From: Branchiostoma floridae
Lineage: Eukaryota > Chordata > Leptocardii > Amphioxiformes > Branchiostomatidae
Length of the DNA: 64,000 nt
NCBI RefSeq assembly: GCF_000003815.2
Contig: NC_049985.1
Span: 21,796,442-21,860,441 of the forward strand
Reading direction: 5' to 3'
The notes under the pieces are model-generated. The model was not told where the DNA came from. It did no database searches and worked only from the letters and a program-made list of their open reading frames with translations. Shown piece by piece: positions 19,601-32,500 of the stretch (within the stretch, counting starts at the first letter, position 1; every line of letters starts with the position of its first letter). The translations under genes and the position numbers were made by a program.

Positions 19601-21104
19601 GAGAATTTGAAAGTTGATAAGACATAAAATTTAAATACGTTAGTTAAATATGTTAGTAGACCCTGCATGATGCTTATCAAGCTTCTTTCTATTGCACAGA
19701 AGTTCTTGGCATTATGCATTAGGTTTGATTACAACAATTTATAAACAAAAAAAAAGAGCCCCATATTATTATGTAATGTACATTTTAAGAAAATAAAACT
19801 CTTGCAATGCCGTTTGTTACCTTTGTATTTTCTGGAGGACTCCACCTCTGAACTTTTACTTCAACACCATTCAAGACATGCGGCTTTCCCAAAACTGTCT
19901 CCACAGCTTTAAAACAAAACAAGTGTGTAAAATGTGTGTAAAAATACATGTATCTGTATTTGACATGCATGTATATAAAACCATACATGGACCTGACCTC
20001 TGATCCAACTTTTGGGCATAACACATAATATTTAATACTTCAAAGGTGAAAGGAGGTATAACACTGAAACATTATCCCCATATAATTCTGAGTGATTCAA
20101 ACAACCCTGCAAATCCTAAATGTTCACTTTGAAGTCAGACACTCACCAGTAACTGTAACATTAGTTGCTCCTCAAATTAGCACTCGCATATAGACAGACC
20201 AGTTTGGTCCTATTTTCTGTATTGCACTTGACTAAGAAAGTGGGGAAAAAATCAACTCTACCCTAAATGACATCTTATAAAATACCTGCAGGATCCAGAA
20301 AGGTGACCTTTGCCTCAGTCTCTGTTGCCATGATGACAGACTCCACTGTATTTCCGGAAACCCAGGCGATCCCCATGAAGTGGTTCTCCAGCTTGTCCCT
20401 ACTCACAGTCTCGGGGATGTCGGACACCAGAATGGACCTGCTGGCTTCATCCTCCTGTTGCTGAACAATTCTTGAACATTCATGGTAGCGTTTTAGAAAA
20501 TTTGTCAACGTTAACGTTACAACCGGAAACAAGATGGGGCCTGCACGACATTAAAAATAATAAAATTACCAACATAACAACGATGAAAACAAATAACGTT
20601 ACACAGTTTTGTGACAAATATTTCGAATAAAATTAAATTATACTGTAAATGCATTTAAGTTCGCGGGGATTTAATTTCGCAGTAAAAGCGGGAAAAAGGA
20701 CTTTTCGCGGCAGCAACATGCACTGTAGTCTCTTACTGCTATGGAAAAATGTTCGCGAGGAACAATAAACCACCGCGAAAGTTTCTGCATTTACAGGATA
20801 CCATTTGGCTCGCCCCTGCGGCGTCGCCAAAAAGCACAATCCCCTTTAGGCTGCCGAATTGATATAGTCATATATCTCTAGCCTTCTATACTACTTATAT
20901 TGTAACGTGACCCACACAACGGCCGGCCTGCCATGAGAGAGGTTTGTATTGAAGAAAACTAGCAGTCTTTGGTCCATGCAAATCAATAACGGCATCATTC
21001 ATGGAACTGGAAGTGCTCCGCAACGGGCATCTCCTACGGATCACAGCTGTGCTCCAAGACCGCTAGTCTTTTATACAGATCTTTACTCACCCGCCAGTGG
21101 CCAT
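16392..21104 (-). CDS. RRM-TRIM-Deltex fusion, predicted E3 ubiquitin ligase
   Basis: Coding exons on minus: tentative 21104-21091 (ATG in CATCATGGCC, donor GTGAGT), RRM exon (5' edge unsure, 20286 at its 3' edge), 19906-19821, 19492-18169, 17429-17209, 16625-16392 (TGA). The RRM-like part reads SILVSDIPETVSRDKLENHF, then VLNGVEVKVQRWSPPE, like the N-termini of DTX3L/PARP14/NMI. The large exon holds a canonical C3HC4 RING (codons 27-69), B-box 1 (111-139), B-box 2 (173-207) and a coiled coil (about 215-330). A second RING starts at codon 422 and is completed by the next exon (GTFCTKCL...CPVC), leading into a Deltex C-terminal domain with GIQDGPEHPNPGK and AYLPYTSDGLRVL. The predicted role is ubiquitin ligation, with DTC binding of NAD+/ADP-ribose known for Deltex proteins; the fusion's function is unknown. 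Phases join across every internal junction, arguing against two genes. Confidence 0.82.
17209..17429 (-). other. Exon: second RING half and start of DTC domain
   Basis: The acceptor TTCTTAAG and donor GTAAGT are good. Together with the end of the previous exon it gives eight cysteines spaced C-x2-C-x12-C-x4-C-x4-C-x2-C-x10-C-x2-C and no histidine. The usual Deltex pattern is C-x-H-x2-C in the middle. The DTC start ('LTNQPKGRMKV', 'LEGYHQFGAILVDFVFQDG') matches the Deltex TMxW/PGY/GTI-type region in layout. Confidence 0.75.
17731..17885. mobile_element. Fold-back MITE, about 52-bp arms
   Basis: 'tctaccaggctatgtagatc' begins an arm that is repeated inverted and ends 'gatctacatagcctggtaga'-like at 17885; arms differ by a few bases and the loop is about 50 nt. 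It is intronic in the TRIM-Deltex gene. Confidence 0.75.
17921..18059. mobile_element. 'TTCACCTTTATCC' TIR family, 139-bp copy
   Basis: The ends 'ttcaccttttaatccacc' and 'accctgaggataaaggtgaa' are mirrored. It is the shortest of four family members here, in the same intron of the TRIM-Deltex gene as the fold-back at 17731. Confidence 0.65.
20641..20796. mobile_element. 'TACTGTAAATGCA' MITE, copy 1
   Basis: Left 'tactgtaaatgcatttaagttcgcgg', right 'ccgcgaaagtttctgcatttacag'. Internal 'gcactgtagtctcttactgc' is shared with copies at 32460, 47132 and 58631. It lies upstream of the RRM exon. Confidence 0.75.
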
Positions 21105-21292
21105 GATGTCGTCCTCTTCCTTCGTTTCACCCACGGAGGCGTTCTTCGAGTATCTTTATATCGTCTGCCTGGTCACAACATGCTCACAGACGCGCCGTAT
21201 TACTTTTCAAATCAAGATTTGATACATGAAACAGCTAACAAACAGAAATCTGACGCGACGAAATGCACTGTTGCTTGAAACCACGCGGAGTC

Positions 21293-21404
21293 GGCACGGC
21301 TCAAAAGAGACATCTAACGGCTAAAAAGAGTACTGCAACCACATCGTCATTCAGGCGGCTGCAGTACTTCAACTAGCCGTTGCGTGTCTCTTTTGAACCG
21401 TGCC
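21293..21404. repeat. Inverted repeat with about 48-bp arms
   Basis: 'ggcacggctcaaaagagaca' is mirrored by 'tgtctcttttgaaccgtgcc', with 'aacggct' and 'gtactgca' also paired further in. It sits just upstream of the proposed first exon of the TRIM-Deltex gene; MITE or promoter hairpin cannot be told apart. Confidence 0.65.
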
Positions 21405-21409
21405 GCCTG

Positions 21410-23529
21410 TGCGCTATGTTACTCGTACCTTTCCAAAACCAAAAGGACTTTGCTTTCCGCACATTAAATCCTTGCATCACTAGATTCATTTCTTAACGTA
21501 AAGCCATACAACAAGAAAGTGTAGTGAGCAAGATAGGTTTTATTATAAGCAGACCGGATAAAACTTTTCTATAATAAATAGATATAGATTATCGTTTCGA
21601 TTCATTGAGTGATTAATATGAAAACTATATTATTGATCTGAAACTATTTTGTGGCTATAACAAAAATAACGTTACATGGTGAGGGTAAAGTCTTCCAAGA
21701 ACACTTTTTTTAGAGATACAACAAAATGAGGCATCAACACGCAAGATAACTTGACACAAAGTTTCTTATCTGCTTTTATTTACAATATGCAGTAATAAAA
21801 AATACAAAGAGAACATGACATACATGTACATTAAGCACATTGTGTCTTACATAAGAAGCTTGGGTACCACAGATCCATATAACGTTAACATTGCATGTTG
21901 TAGAAATGAAAATTTTAACATAACGTTACATGATTAATACATTATCACTATGCTAACAATTACATGAACAATGCTGGCTGCCTTTGATATCAAATGCTAT
22001 AAACTGAGTTATACCAAAGTACCAAAAATGTCTAAGAAACTACGAAAAAGTTTACTTGCTAATCTACTAATTTCTCCAGTATTTTTTGCATCCAACAACC
22101 TTTAAGAAAAGCACATTCTGAGACATACGAAAAAACAAAGGCCTTTGTTCTGAACAACAAACCTGGCCTGCAAGCTTGTTCAGTTGTACGGAAAAGTCAA
22201 AATCTGCCTGCTTATAAACTAATACAGGTCAAAGAGGTTATATGAGATCATATACTACCTCCTTGCATACAAAAATGTAGGCTAAACAAATGATGCTTTT
22301 AACATACTTATTGTGCCAGCAAGATAATACATTCAAAAATTCAAAAGAAATATCATATAAAATTGAAAGTACATGATGAGTTGCGCTCAGCTCAAAATTT
22401 ATGAAGTAATGCATTTGAAAGACAAACATTCATTGTCTTAAGACAGACATCTCACAAAAAGTCACTTCAATCTTTAAGAAGTGAGGCAGTGACGTAGCTG
22501 GGCTAACTACTGGTTTCTAGCCAGTATAGACAGGAATTTTTTAAAAACACATAACAGTTACATTATCTTTGTACACTGTTTCTTCATATCAGCTCACGAA
22601 ATATTACAAAATAACATTAAGTTCAATGCCTACACTACATACAAATGTAGTTTCTAAGTGGTCTACCCGGAATTATACTATTACTTATCAAAGCACTTAC
22701 TTCTTTTACTAAATTGTTCCTTTTGAAGGTTTATATCATATCATTTTATGTACAGAGAATACAGAAAAAATTGGTCACTCAATGTGACTGCTATCCTGAA
22801 GAAAAATTAAACTGACAATTCAAAATACAAAGTCAAAATACAAAATACATTAAGTTAGAGCAAAAAAACACTTCACCACCAACAAAAGAAGTGAAGCTCT
22901 CCTCCAGCTAGTACACATGTACATATGAAAGGACTAAAACTACACTACTTAGCATATTATGCTTACTACTCTGTTATATATACATCTTTACTGCAGGAAC
23001 ACTACTTTAAAATGTATTGCATGTTGTCCCTCTTGTTACATGTAAAATGTGTGTTAACTAAATTTATACTGTTGACCAGTACTCTACAATAGAGAACTCC
23101 ACAGTGAAGAATCTATCTCCTAACTTCATTATGAAATTCTTATACGTGTACATTCATTCTAGATGTTGAATCAAAAAAGACTTTCTTAAGTATGCTGTTA
23201 GCCTCAAGAGAGCTGCCTCTAACAAATGAGGTATTTGTTCATATGAACTGCAATTGAACTTGATGTAGACAAAAGCAAAATCTAACAGATATGTAAAGAC
23301 AACTATCATTAACTGATTATTCAATGTCATATAGTTGACTGAACGTTTCGTGGGATGAGAAAATTCCATGGAAACATCTTCAATGCTTTGTTACAACACA
23401 ACAGTACTAGTAAACTGGTAAAGTGGTACATGTTTCTTGCATTATACAATTTTGCACAGTCAGACTTTACAATGTAATTAAGTGTGCAACTAACATTTAA
23501 CATTTAGCATTTCCATTCAGAGAAACGTC
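21410..23529 (-). other. Probable long AT-rich 3' UTR of the VEGFR-like gene and short spacer
   Basis: No coding frame or obvious repeat. On minus, the VEGFR-like stop at 23530 is followed by about 1.75 kb to AATAAA (plus-strand tttatt 21775-21780). The absence of repeats here, in contrast to the rest of the window, suggests transcribed 3' UTR. This is inference. Confidence 0.4.
21775..21780 (-). other. Candidate polyadenylation signal AATAAA
   Basis: Reads TGTAAATAAAAGC on minus, downstream of the VEGFR-like stop codon. Another AATAA-type stretch near 21539 is possible. Confidence 0.35.
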
Positions 23530-26500
23530 TCACACATCTGTCGTGACAACCGTGTTGTAGTCCGGGGGTGCTTCGTCGTAGGAGTGGAATCCACTGGAAT
23601 TGTGGGAGTCGCTGGAGGAGACGGAGTCGTTGCTCTTGCTGCTTCCTTGGCCTTTCCGAACACCCAGGCTTACATTGGGTAGGGCCTGTAGAGAGAAAAT
23701 ACCACAAAGGGAAATGAGCAAACGAGTTGAGCATTGGTATGTGGCTTTTCAAAGCAGAGATCGCATATAAAATTCTTATTTTAGTCCATTCGGCTCTACT
23801 CACTGTATGCAAGCAAACTTTAACTTGGCATTTCTCTTTACTTAATAAGCAAACAAGCTGAGAGCATGACACTGCCAGCATAAATCATAGGAATGATGAG
23901 TCTTGCAAGAGTACAATAATTCAAATAACAATAGCAGTAATAATCAAATCAAAAGAACAACAATTTAGCATTGCAGGGACTGTTATCACAAAAGCATTAA
24001 AGTCACAATCCCAACTGCAGTTTTTCAAGTTCAAAGAAAGCAATGTTTGCCAGAAACTTCTAAAAGTTTTGTCCAACACCATATGCATGGCATGTGTTCC
24101 ATGCTGCACATAAGATATACATGGAATATCAGATTTGAACTTCCTGTTGCCTTCCAGTTCCATTAGAATACAGCACCAGTTGTCAATGATGAGGGTCTGC
24201 ATGCCTTTTTGTGTTAGGTGTAGCGAGCAATTTACCAGTCAGCCATCCTAAATTTACTTTTAATCATAGCCATGTCCCCCACATGCAGACCCTCTGTGCA
24301 GACAAAAACAACAGGCACCATGCCATTCTACAACAGCCATCCTCTACATCCATTCCACTCTAAGGCAGGTCCTGAGAGAGGACAGCTATTGTCACTTAAG
24401 CCCCGTTTACANNNNNNNNNNNNNNNNNNNNNNNNNNNNNNNNNNNNNNNNNNNNNNNNNNNNNNNNNNNNNNNNNNNNNNNNNNNNNNNNNNNNNNNNN
24501 NNNNNNNNNNNGGAGGCATGAACCTGATGCCAGCTACGAACATCTGGCAGAGTTTCTTCGTCGGCATCAGGGTCATACCTCCTCATAATTTAGAGCTCGC
24601 TGACAACTCGGCCGAGCTAAATTCTTGATTTGTAAACGGGGCTTTAAGAAGACGGGACCAGAGCAAAGGCAACAGGAACTGCAATATGTTTTATGAATCC
24701 ATGTATATCTTATCACATTATGCACACCCAATGATTGGTTTTGTGATGACCTCTGAGTGACATGAAGGGAAATCAGATGAGTTGTGGTCACACCACCTTG
24801 GCATCGCTATGGTAACTCGCTCGCTGTCCCGGATGGTCCATCAGTATCTTCACAGCCTCTTCCTCGTCCACAATGTCACCGTAGGAATGTCTCTCCGGTC
24901 TGCTGTTGTCGTAGTTTCCGCTGGCGGGGCGGGACGTCCGGCGCTCCTCGTCTGTGGGGAATGTCGGGAGGAAGCTGTCCGTCTCCGTGGGCGAGCTGGG
25001 TATCCCAGAATCCTCGTCGTCATGGATTTCAGGTGAAAGGTCAAGGTACTCCTAAGGGGAGGGGGGTAATGTAAAGTTAGTCATTAATTGCGAAACAAGG
25101 AAGAATCATTGTTAGGATTCTGTCCTTTTATGTGTAAATGATCTCTGTAACTCAGAAAAAAAGGATCAAATTTTGAAAAGGCTTGCAGCTGTCCATTGCA
25201 AGGGAGATACTACATGTAGCTTTTATGTAAAAAAAAGTTACCAATTTCAGAAGTTAAATGTATGTTAGATTACTTGGAGATCATGCTGAAAATGCAGTAA
25301 ATGCCATTTCAGAGGGCTGAATTTTCAAAATTTTCAATTCAAAGGATGCATTCCTCCAGATCCCCCAGAAAAGCTCACGCCTGCAGAACTCCTCCTGCAC
25401 CTGCAGCAATTACTAGTCCAAGAAATCTACAAAAGAACCGGGAACCCCCCCCCCCACCCAAAAAAACAAAAACAGCCATGTTCATGGTCACAGTTGATAC
25501 TTGAAATGAGAGACACACTAATGTCTTGCTTGTTGAGAATCTCTGGCAGGTTTCGACATCCAGAACCACCTGTAAGAGGTCGAAGGTCAGACCCACCTGT
25601 TCAGCCGTTGCCTCCAGCTGGCTGCTCATGCTCTCTGCCAGGTCGGTGAAGGTGGGGCGCTCGGTGGGCTCCAATCTCCAGCAGGTCAGCATCATTTGGT
25701 ACCTGTGGGCACAGGAGCAAAGTATGAAGTTCACATCTTAATTGTTTTAAAGCCTTTTAATAAAATCATAGACTGTCAAAAACCATTAGTATCTATACCA
25801 TAGTCAACAAGCTTTGGCAAAAGGTTGCCAATTTTCTAAAGACAAGTGTATATTTTGGCTGAAAATCTACCGGTAGCACCATATCGCATTGGGCTCATAG
25901 GCCTGAGAACATCTTTGAAAGCCAAGCAACAATTGACAGAACATAATAACAGCAAAAAATGTTATTTGGAGTGAGTAATTTACAGTCCCGCTTGCATCAT
26001 AGTAATCAACTCTGACAAATCTATATGCGATAAGAGCTCATTACTGTCGCATGCGTATCCCATTACAGTTTAGCGCCTCCACCAGCCAGAACGAGTTTTT
26101 CCCTATCGGGACTGTCTCGGCCATTCATATACAGGCGGCGGGTGCATCAAAGACACTTCGAGATACAAAAAATGTACTTAAAGAATCATGATCCAAGAAT
26201 TGATTTTCTGTAAGGGACCACTTCAACAAATTTCAAGTGTGAGAAGCTGTTTTTAATCAATCTTTACAGAATGAAACTTTTAATACTAATAGCATTGCTT
26301 ATAGACCAATGTACATGAACGTTGTGTCATCAAAGTCGACTTACAGATCATCAGACGCATGTTTGGGCTGCCTCATGCGGAAACCTTGTCTCAGCTTGTC
26401 GAAGAAGTCCTCATTGATCTGAACACCAGGGTACGGGGAGCCACCTGACACGGAAAATGAAATAAAGCAGTCTTTAATATCCATGCATTCATCATCATCA

Positions 26501-29500
26501 TCATTTGTCATCCTCTTGAGAGGTGATGCAAACGAAGTTGGCCTTCCAGAATTGCCTGTCCTTCATCGCCGTAAGAAGACCTTTCCCCTCCAGACCTGTT
26601 TCTTCCTCAATGAGCTTCTTGAGAGTTGAGCTTGGACGACCGACTCTTCTCTTAGTGTCGGGGGACCACAACAATAATCTACCAGCTGGTTCGTTGGCTC
26701 GTGCCACGTGACCCGCAAGGCACAGCCGTCGCTGTTTCACTTTTGTAGAGACTTTTGGTAGTGGTCCGTACAATTGTTTGTTTGTAGTATGTTTCCACCA
26801 TGGACAGTTATAGACTAGACGAAGCATCCTTGTATATGTGCCATTGAGTTTTTGGGAATGTGTTTTAGTCATAAGCCAAGATTCAGATCCGTACAACAGA
26901 ATTGTTTCAATACATGTCTGAAAGAGTTTTGTCTTGGTTTGTTTTCTGATGGGGGATTTCCAAACTCTGTGCAATGAGTGAAGGGCACTCCATGCATTAT
27001 GATATCATTACAAAGTAACTTAGGCAAGAAATACAAAAATCTATTCCACAAAAAAATGGTGGTAACCATGTTTTTTAGCATTCTGTATGAAGTGGTCTCA
27101 GTTAAGTTCAATTTTTACTCTACTATGATGTTTGGAGTATGGAATGCCAAAAAAATCATAAATGTCTCTATGAACATTGTTCTAACTATCCATAAAATGC
27201 TGCTCTATAATTTATTTCTACAAGATGCAAAAAAGATGTAAACCTAACATACCAAGCTCAAAGATCTCCCACAGTAGCACACCATAGGACCAACTGTGAA
27301 CCAAACAAAAAGAAAACAGTTAACTCCAAATGAATATGTTTGGCCAAGGCAAGTCAAGTCAAGTCACATAAAAAAGAAGTCTTTCAAAGCAATAAACACT
27401 GCGAATATATAACAGCCAACTTACACGTCACTCTGGATAGTGTAGCTTCTGTCAAAGATAGATTCCGGAGCCATCCACTTCACTGGCAGGGGTGCCTGGG
27501 TCAGAAATTCAAATATTTGAATATTCTTCCATGCTTGAGATAATTTCATATCTTAACTCATATCAAATACTATGGTGACAAACAAAAAACTACGGTTACA
27601 GTACCATAGACAAAGATTGACATGTTTTAGTTTACTTTAGAACGAAAAGTAGTTCGTTTCAAATTGACACTTACATTTCCCATTTTGACGTACTCAGGGT
27701 TGCAGTAGACGTCTCGTGCCAGACCAAAGTCACAGATTTTCACCACGTTGTGTTTGGCAAGTAGGACGTTACGGGCAGCCAGGTCACGGTGGATACACTG
27801 GTGGGAGCAATGGTTTCATAAGAACATCATTCATTGTAGTAATGATTCACACAATGCAACTTTCAAAGGTATTATAGGCATACAGTATGTAGATGTGAAA
27901 GGTAAAGATCCCATAGACTAAGTGGTTACATTTACAGGGCTAATCGGTTGTTATCCACTGTGTCTAGGGCACGGTATTGGAAAGCGAAGCCAAACTCTCC
28001 TTCCACTGCCTTTTACCTCCCCAGCAAAAGCCAGATACCCAGTTTACTTGGGAAGGGTGAGGTTTGTTTGTGTTTGTTTGTGCCTTTAGTTAGACTCGAA
28101 AGTGCTCCATTTCAGCCTTTGGGGCCACTTTTGTGGAGGTCGAGTGTAAGGTGTCTTTTCCAAGGACACATCATCTTCAAGGAAAGATAGGAACCAAATC
28201 ATTGACCTTTCAATCTTGTCTCCACTATCAGCCATTCAACGACACTCCAATATCTATAAGATCTTGATACCACATTTCCACCATCTTTCATTATAATTGA
28301 TTGATATGTCGAAGCATCGTACCTTCTTGGAGGCTAGGTACTCCATGCCACGAGCCACCTGGTAGGAGTAAGACACCAGGTCTTCCAGAGTCAGGGGCTC
28401 CCCATCATCACAGGTGTAGTCATAGTTCATTATTCCTAGGGGGAAAAGCATAGTTAAGTTCATTAGACTTCACAAAAACATGCTCTCTTAAACATAGTAG
28501 ACCTTAAGTCAGCAACATGACAGATTACCGGGGGTATACACATGTATGTCATTAAAGATTAGACATCCAGGAAGCAAGATTTTTATTCTAAATTGCATCT
28601 AACCAACTGAAGCAACTGGATATGATTTTGGAAATGGTCAGATATAACATCCATTTTCTTTTGTCAGTGAAATTGAAGAGATGTTGTTGAAGAGCAGGTT
28701 TTATATCCTAACTAAATGTGAATTGATGTGTACATTTGCTTTTCTGTTTTCCTTTTAAAATTTGCACTTATGAGTATGTTGGCACTGTTATCTACTGAGG
28801 CTACATGTACTTATGTTTTGAGTAGAAGGCTTCATGTAAGCAATGTGCTTGTTGCATGCCTAATACTCACAAAATATATTGTGAATAAAAGAGACAAAAA
28901 AGGTGCTTTGAACTTAAGTACCTTTCTAGGTATGATAAAAAAACTTTCTTTTAACTTTAAGAAACAGATAAAAATTGATGTGTGTGAATGTCTGTATAAT
29001 CAAATTAACATGGCCGAGCAAACAAAAAAGATTTGCATCAGATTGGCAAAAAAAGGCAACTGTACAATGCTTTACAGGTTGCTGCCAGTTAAAAAGGTAT
29101 GGTAGCAAAATTGAAATTACATTAATCAATATATCAAATCTAAAATCCATATCAACTTCTGGCCCAAACAACTGAAGAACTTTTCTCACCTTCCTTGCTA
29201 ACAGTCCTGAGACATTTTCCGTTGGGGCTGTCGACGTAGCGACAGTTGTCGTACCCTGACGATGAGTTGGACCTGGCCAGCTGGTCCTTCGTCTCCACAA
29301 AGCCCTTCCGCTTCCCTCGCAGGTAGTTAGAAAGGTTGCCGTACTTACAACACTCCACAATGACATAGAGCGGGCCTACAGTAGACAAAGAAACAAAATG
29401 GTTTATTTGCACTACTTACTTTTAAGTAAGCATTGCTTTTAAAAAAGCAATGCTTATCAGGCATAGAATTTTGTAGTATTGATCATCTTCTGCCATTCCA

Positions 29501-32500
29501 TTCCCCGGGCTCGAAATACTTTTTAACATTGAAAATTACCTGCACCAGATACACCTAAATAAATAATTAAACAAAGATAAATTTCACCTGCACCACTCTG
29601 AATTTAGAAAGTATGGATCATACCAAAATTGTTCAGGAATCATTGCTATTTATTCTTTTATACTTTTAGGTGGTAACAGCCAATGCAGCTAACACATATA
29701 CAGCTACATTATAGGACATTTATGTATAAAACCCAGTACCTGGACCAGTGCAGGTTAGGTGCATGTAGACAGCAGAAATACCTGCACAGATGCAATTTTA
29801 CCTAGTACCTGCACTAACCTGCATATGCAGGTGGTATTTCGAGTCCTGATTCCAAAAGCTTGCTACTGCTGATTTTAATAGTTATTATTGTTGATGAAGA
29901 GCCCTTAAAACTACACTTCTACTGTTTAACTAAATAGCTTATCCTGTTTTCAATCTTTCTATACCACGAGTAGTGAAAACAACACATGTTACTAGTTAGC
30001 CTTTATCTGTGGGGTAACCTACGTCCATTGTTATTAAAAGTACAGTATTTAGGGATGCTAAATCTACAAATTTTCAAAATATTGCAATTTGAAACCACCC
30101 TCCTGACATTCCTAAAAGCAACAGACATAGGTTACCTCACAGATAAAGGTGAACTAGCATTAGAGGAAGATTGAGGGTTCAGATGATTATTTCATTTGCA
30201 CAGAATCCATTTCTGGCATTAGTTACAACCCTTTTTGGTCTTTGACTTCGACCTACCGTCTTTGGTGCAGGCCCCTAGCAGGTTGACAATGTTCAGGTGC
30301 TGGCCGATGTGGATCAGGATTTTCAGCTCATCCATGAGAGCTTTCACCTCATTGGATGAGGCATCATCTGCAAGCAATGTGATTGGAGAAGATGTCAGTA
30401 TCCGACCAATGAGAATGTTGTACATTTTCTTTAATCTATTAGCATGATATGTTAGCCATTATTTCAAATTTGTATGGCCTTAAAATCATTAGAACAGACT
30501 TTCCGTTTGAATGTTATAGAATCTGATATTCTTTGATCTATTTCAATGGAGATTGTTTTGTCATACCTTTCAGCATCTTGACTGCCACAGTACTGCACTG
30601 TTTGTCCTTCTCGATTCCAAAGGCTGTCGCCTCCATGACTTGTCCAAAAGCACCACGACCCAAAGTTTTACCTGTCAGAACCAAAAGAAAGTCAATCAAA
30701 TCTGGCATAAGGTGCTGTCAAATATAAGGTTCATGACTTTTTGACTTAGGGATTAAAGATTTATTTGTCTGCTGCCACATGTTTTTGAGGCTGTATTTAG
30801 AACAGGTCGATCAAGTGACCCATAGCAGGTCACATGCCTACATGATTGTCTGTCTACCTTCTGGTCAAGATAATGTGCAAGATAAAGAGCCCTGCACTGT
30901 TGCCTTGGGTTGTTACTAACAATGTTAGATGTGTCCATAGCTGGTATGGTGGCAGCTGTGGGTATTTTGACAAGCACCGGTCTTACTATATTGGACAGTA
31001 AGTGTGGTGAGGCTGACATTCAGCACCATGGACAGTAAGGGATGCTGGCTGTCATTCAGTACCAAGGACAGTACGGGTGACTTGCTGTCATTCAGCAGAC
31101 AGAAACATCACAAATCAGTTCAGAGATTGCACAAGACATCCAAGTACAGCCGAAGCAAAAACAGGGCACTGTGCACCATTAATCTTCATCTATCATAAAC
31201 TGGTAAGCATATTTCTATGGATTTTTAACAGTACTCACCTATCTTCATCCTCTCCCTGGAGAACTCCCACTTGCTGTTGTATGGCAGCAGTTCTGTCTGC
31301 TCATCGATGGGTAGGTCTGGGTCCAGCTTGTAGATGTACTGGTACAGTTTCCTCCTCTACACACCAACAAAACATTATCATGGTCACACCTTTGTAGATA
31401 TCGCATATGCAATTTCCGTACACAAAGTAAGACACCAACAAATTTTCAATCAAACTATTTGTAGCTTGTCAGTTTGTGTCCGGATGTGACCAGATCATTA
31501 TTGATCCTAAAGTAGTCATTGAAACTTTGATCCTTTGTGTTGGATGAAAGTTTAGCATTGCACTATGATTACTACCAACACAGATGATCTTTGAATTCCA
31601 TGATAAAACTTTTGAGCGGTCTTTCAACTTCAGGAGGTTCAGAGGACTGATCGAAAGCTTGCTGTCAAGCACTTTTGCTAAGAAAATAGCATAATAGTGT
31701 AAGAAATAGGGAAAGTAGTGTATAAAATGTCTACATTCATGTTAGAAATTGACTGGTAACACTTTGGTACAATGCATAACACTTGTTGCCTGCTGTTCTT
31801 TCCTTTTTGGCACAGCTTGATCACTATAATGCTACTAACAGTTTCCTGTTTTCATCATTTACTTACTCATCTTTCTATGTCTTACCTTGTGCAGTTTCCA
31901 AGCCAGCAACACAATAACAGCACAGACCACAGCCAGTACAACCAGCAGACAACCCAGGATGATTTTCTGGTCAGTGCTCATTAACCCTTGTACAGCTGAG
32001 GGTAAACCTAGCAGAATAACAAACAAAAGGTCAGTTTTTAGTAGATATCATATGTATAGCTATATTTCCATCTCTCTCCTTCTGCAAAGGGCAACAAAGT
32101 TCTTTCGTGTTTTCCTTTCTTCTTCTGCAATAGCAAAATTATGGTAAGCGATTTCTATAATGTATGTTTCCTTCAACATCTACTTGACACTACCTCCACT
32201 CATCGCAACCCCCTGTCACTCATTCAGGTTTCTATTTCTTCTTCCCAATATGCAATCAAATGTTCAGCACCAGGGACAGCACCAATACAGCATCATGAAT
32301 TCACCCATGCTGTCCAGTATGTCTAAAAGTAGAGACTGAAGGACAAGAAGTCTAAAGTTTAGGTCTTCATTCAAATAGGAAACATGAGATTCATGCATGA
32401 GGGTAGCTTCAGCAGGGCATGGTGGAAGTTCTTTGATTTCTTTTTAAAGTTGTCAAAAATACTGTAAATGCATTTAGGTTCGTGGGGATTTAATTTCGCA

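Larger units (their letters stand above)
23530..25051 (-). other. VEGFR-like exons 24-25: C-terminal tail
   Basis: Exon 24 (25051-24797) begins EYLDLSPE and has several tyrosines in acidic context ([20 protein letters not shown]). Exon 25 (23685-23530) is serine-rich ([16 protein letters not shown]) and ends [12 protein letters not shown] with TGA at 23532-23530. PPDY is a PPxY form and TDV-COOH fits a class I PDZ ligand; both roles are inferred. The intron between the two exons contains the assembly gap. Confidence 0.88.
25597..30671 (-). other. VEGFR-like exons 15-23: split tyrosine kinase domain
   Basis: Exon limits: 30671-30567 (P-loop, catalytic Lys), 30367-30257 (C-helix), 29375-29190 (hinge and insert), 28435-28323, 27797-27675 (HRD, DFG), 27495-27425, 27293-27253, 26444-26345, 25702-25597. 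The kinase insert is short (about 60 residues) and has [15 protein letters not shown], two tyrosines that could be docking sites. Exon 21 is only 41 nt. Confidence 0.93.
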
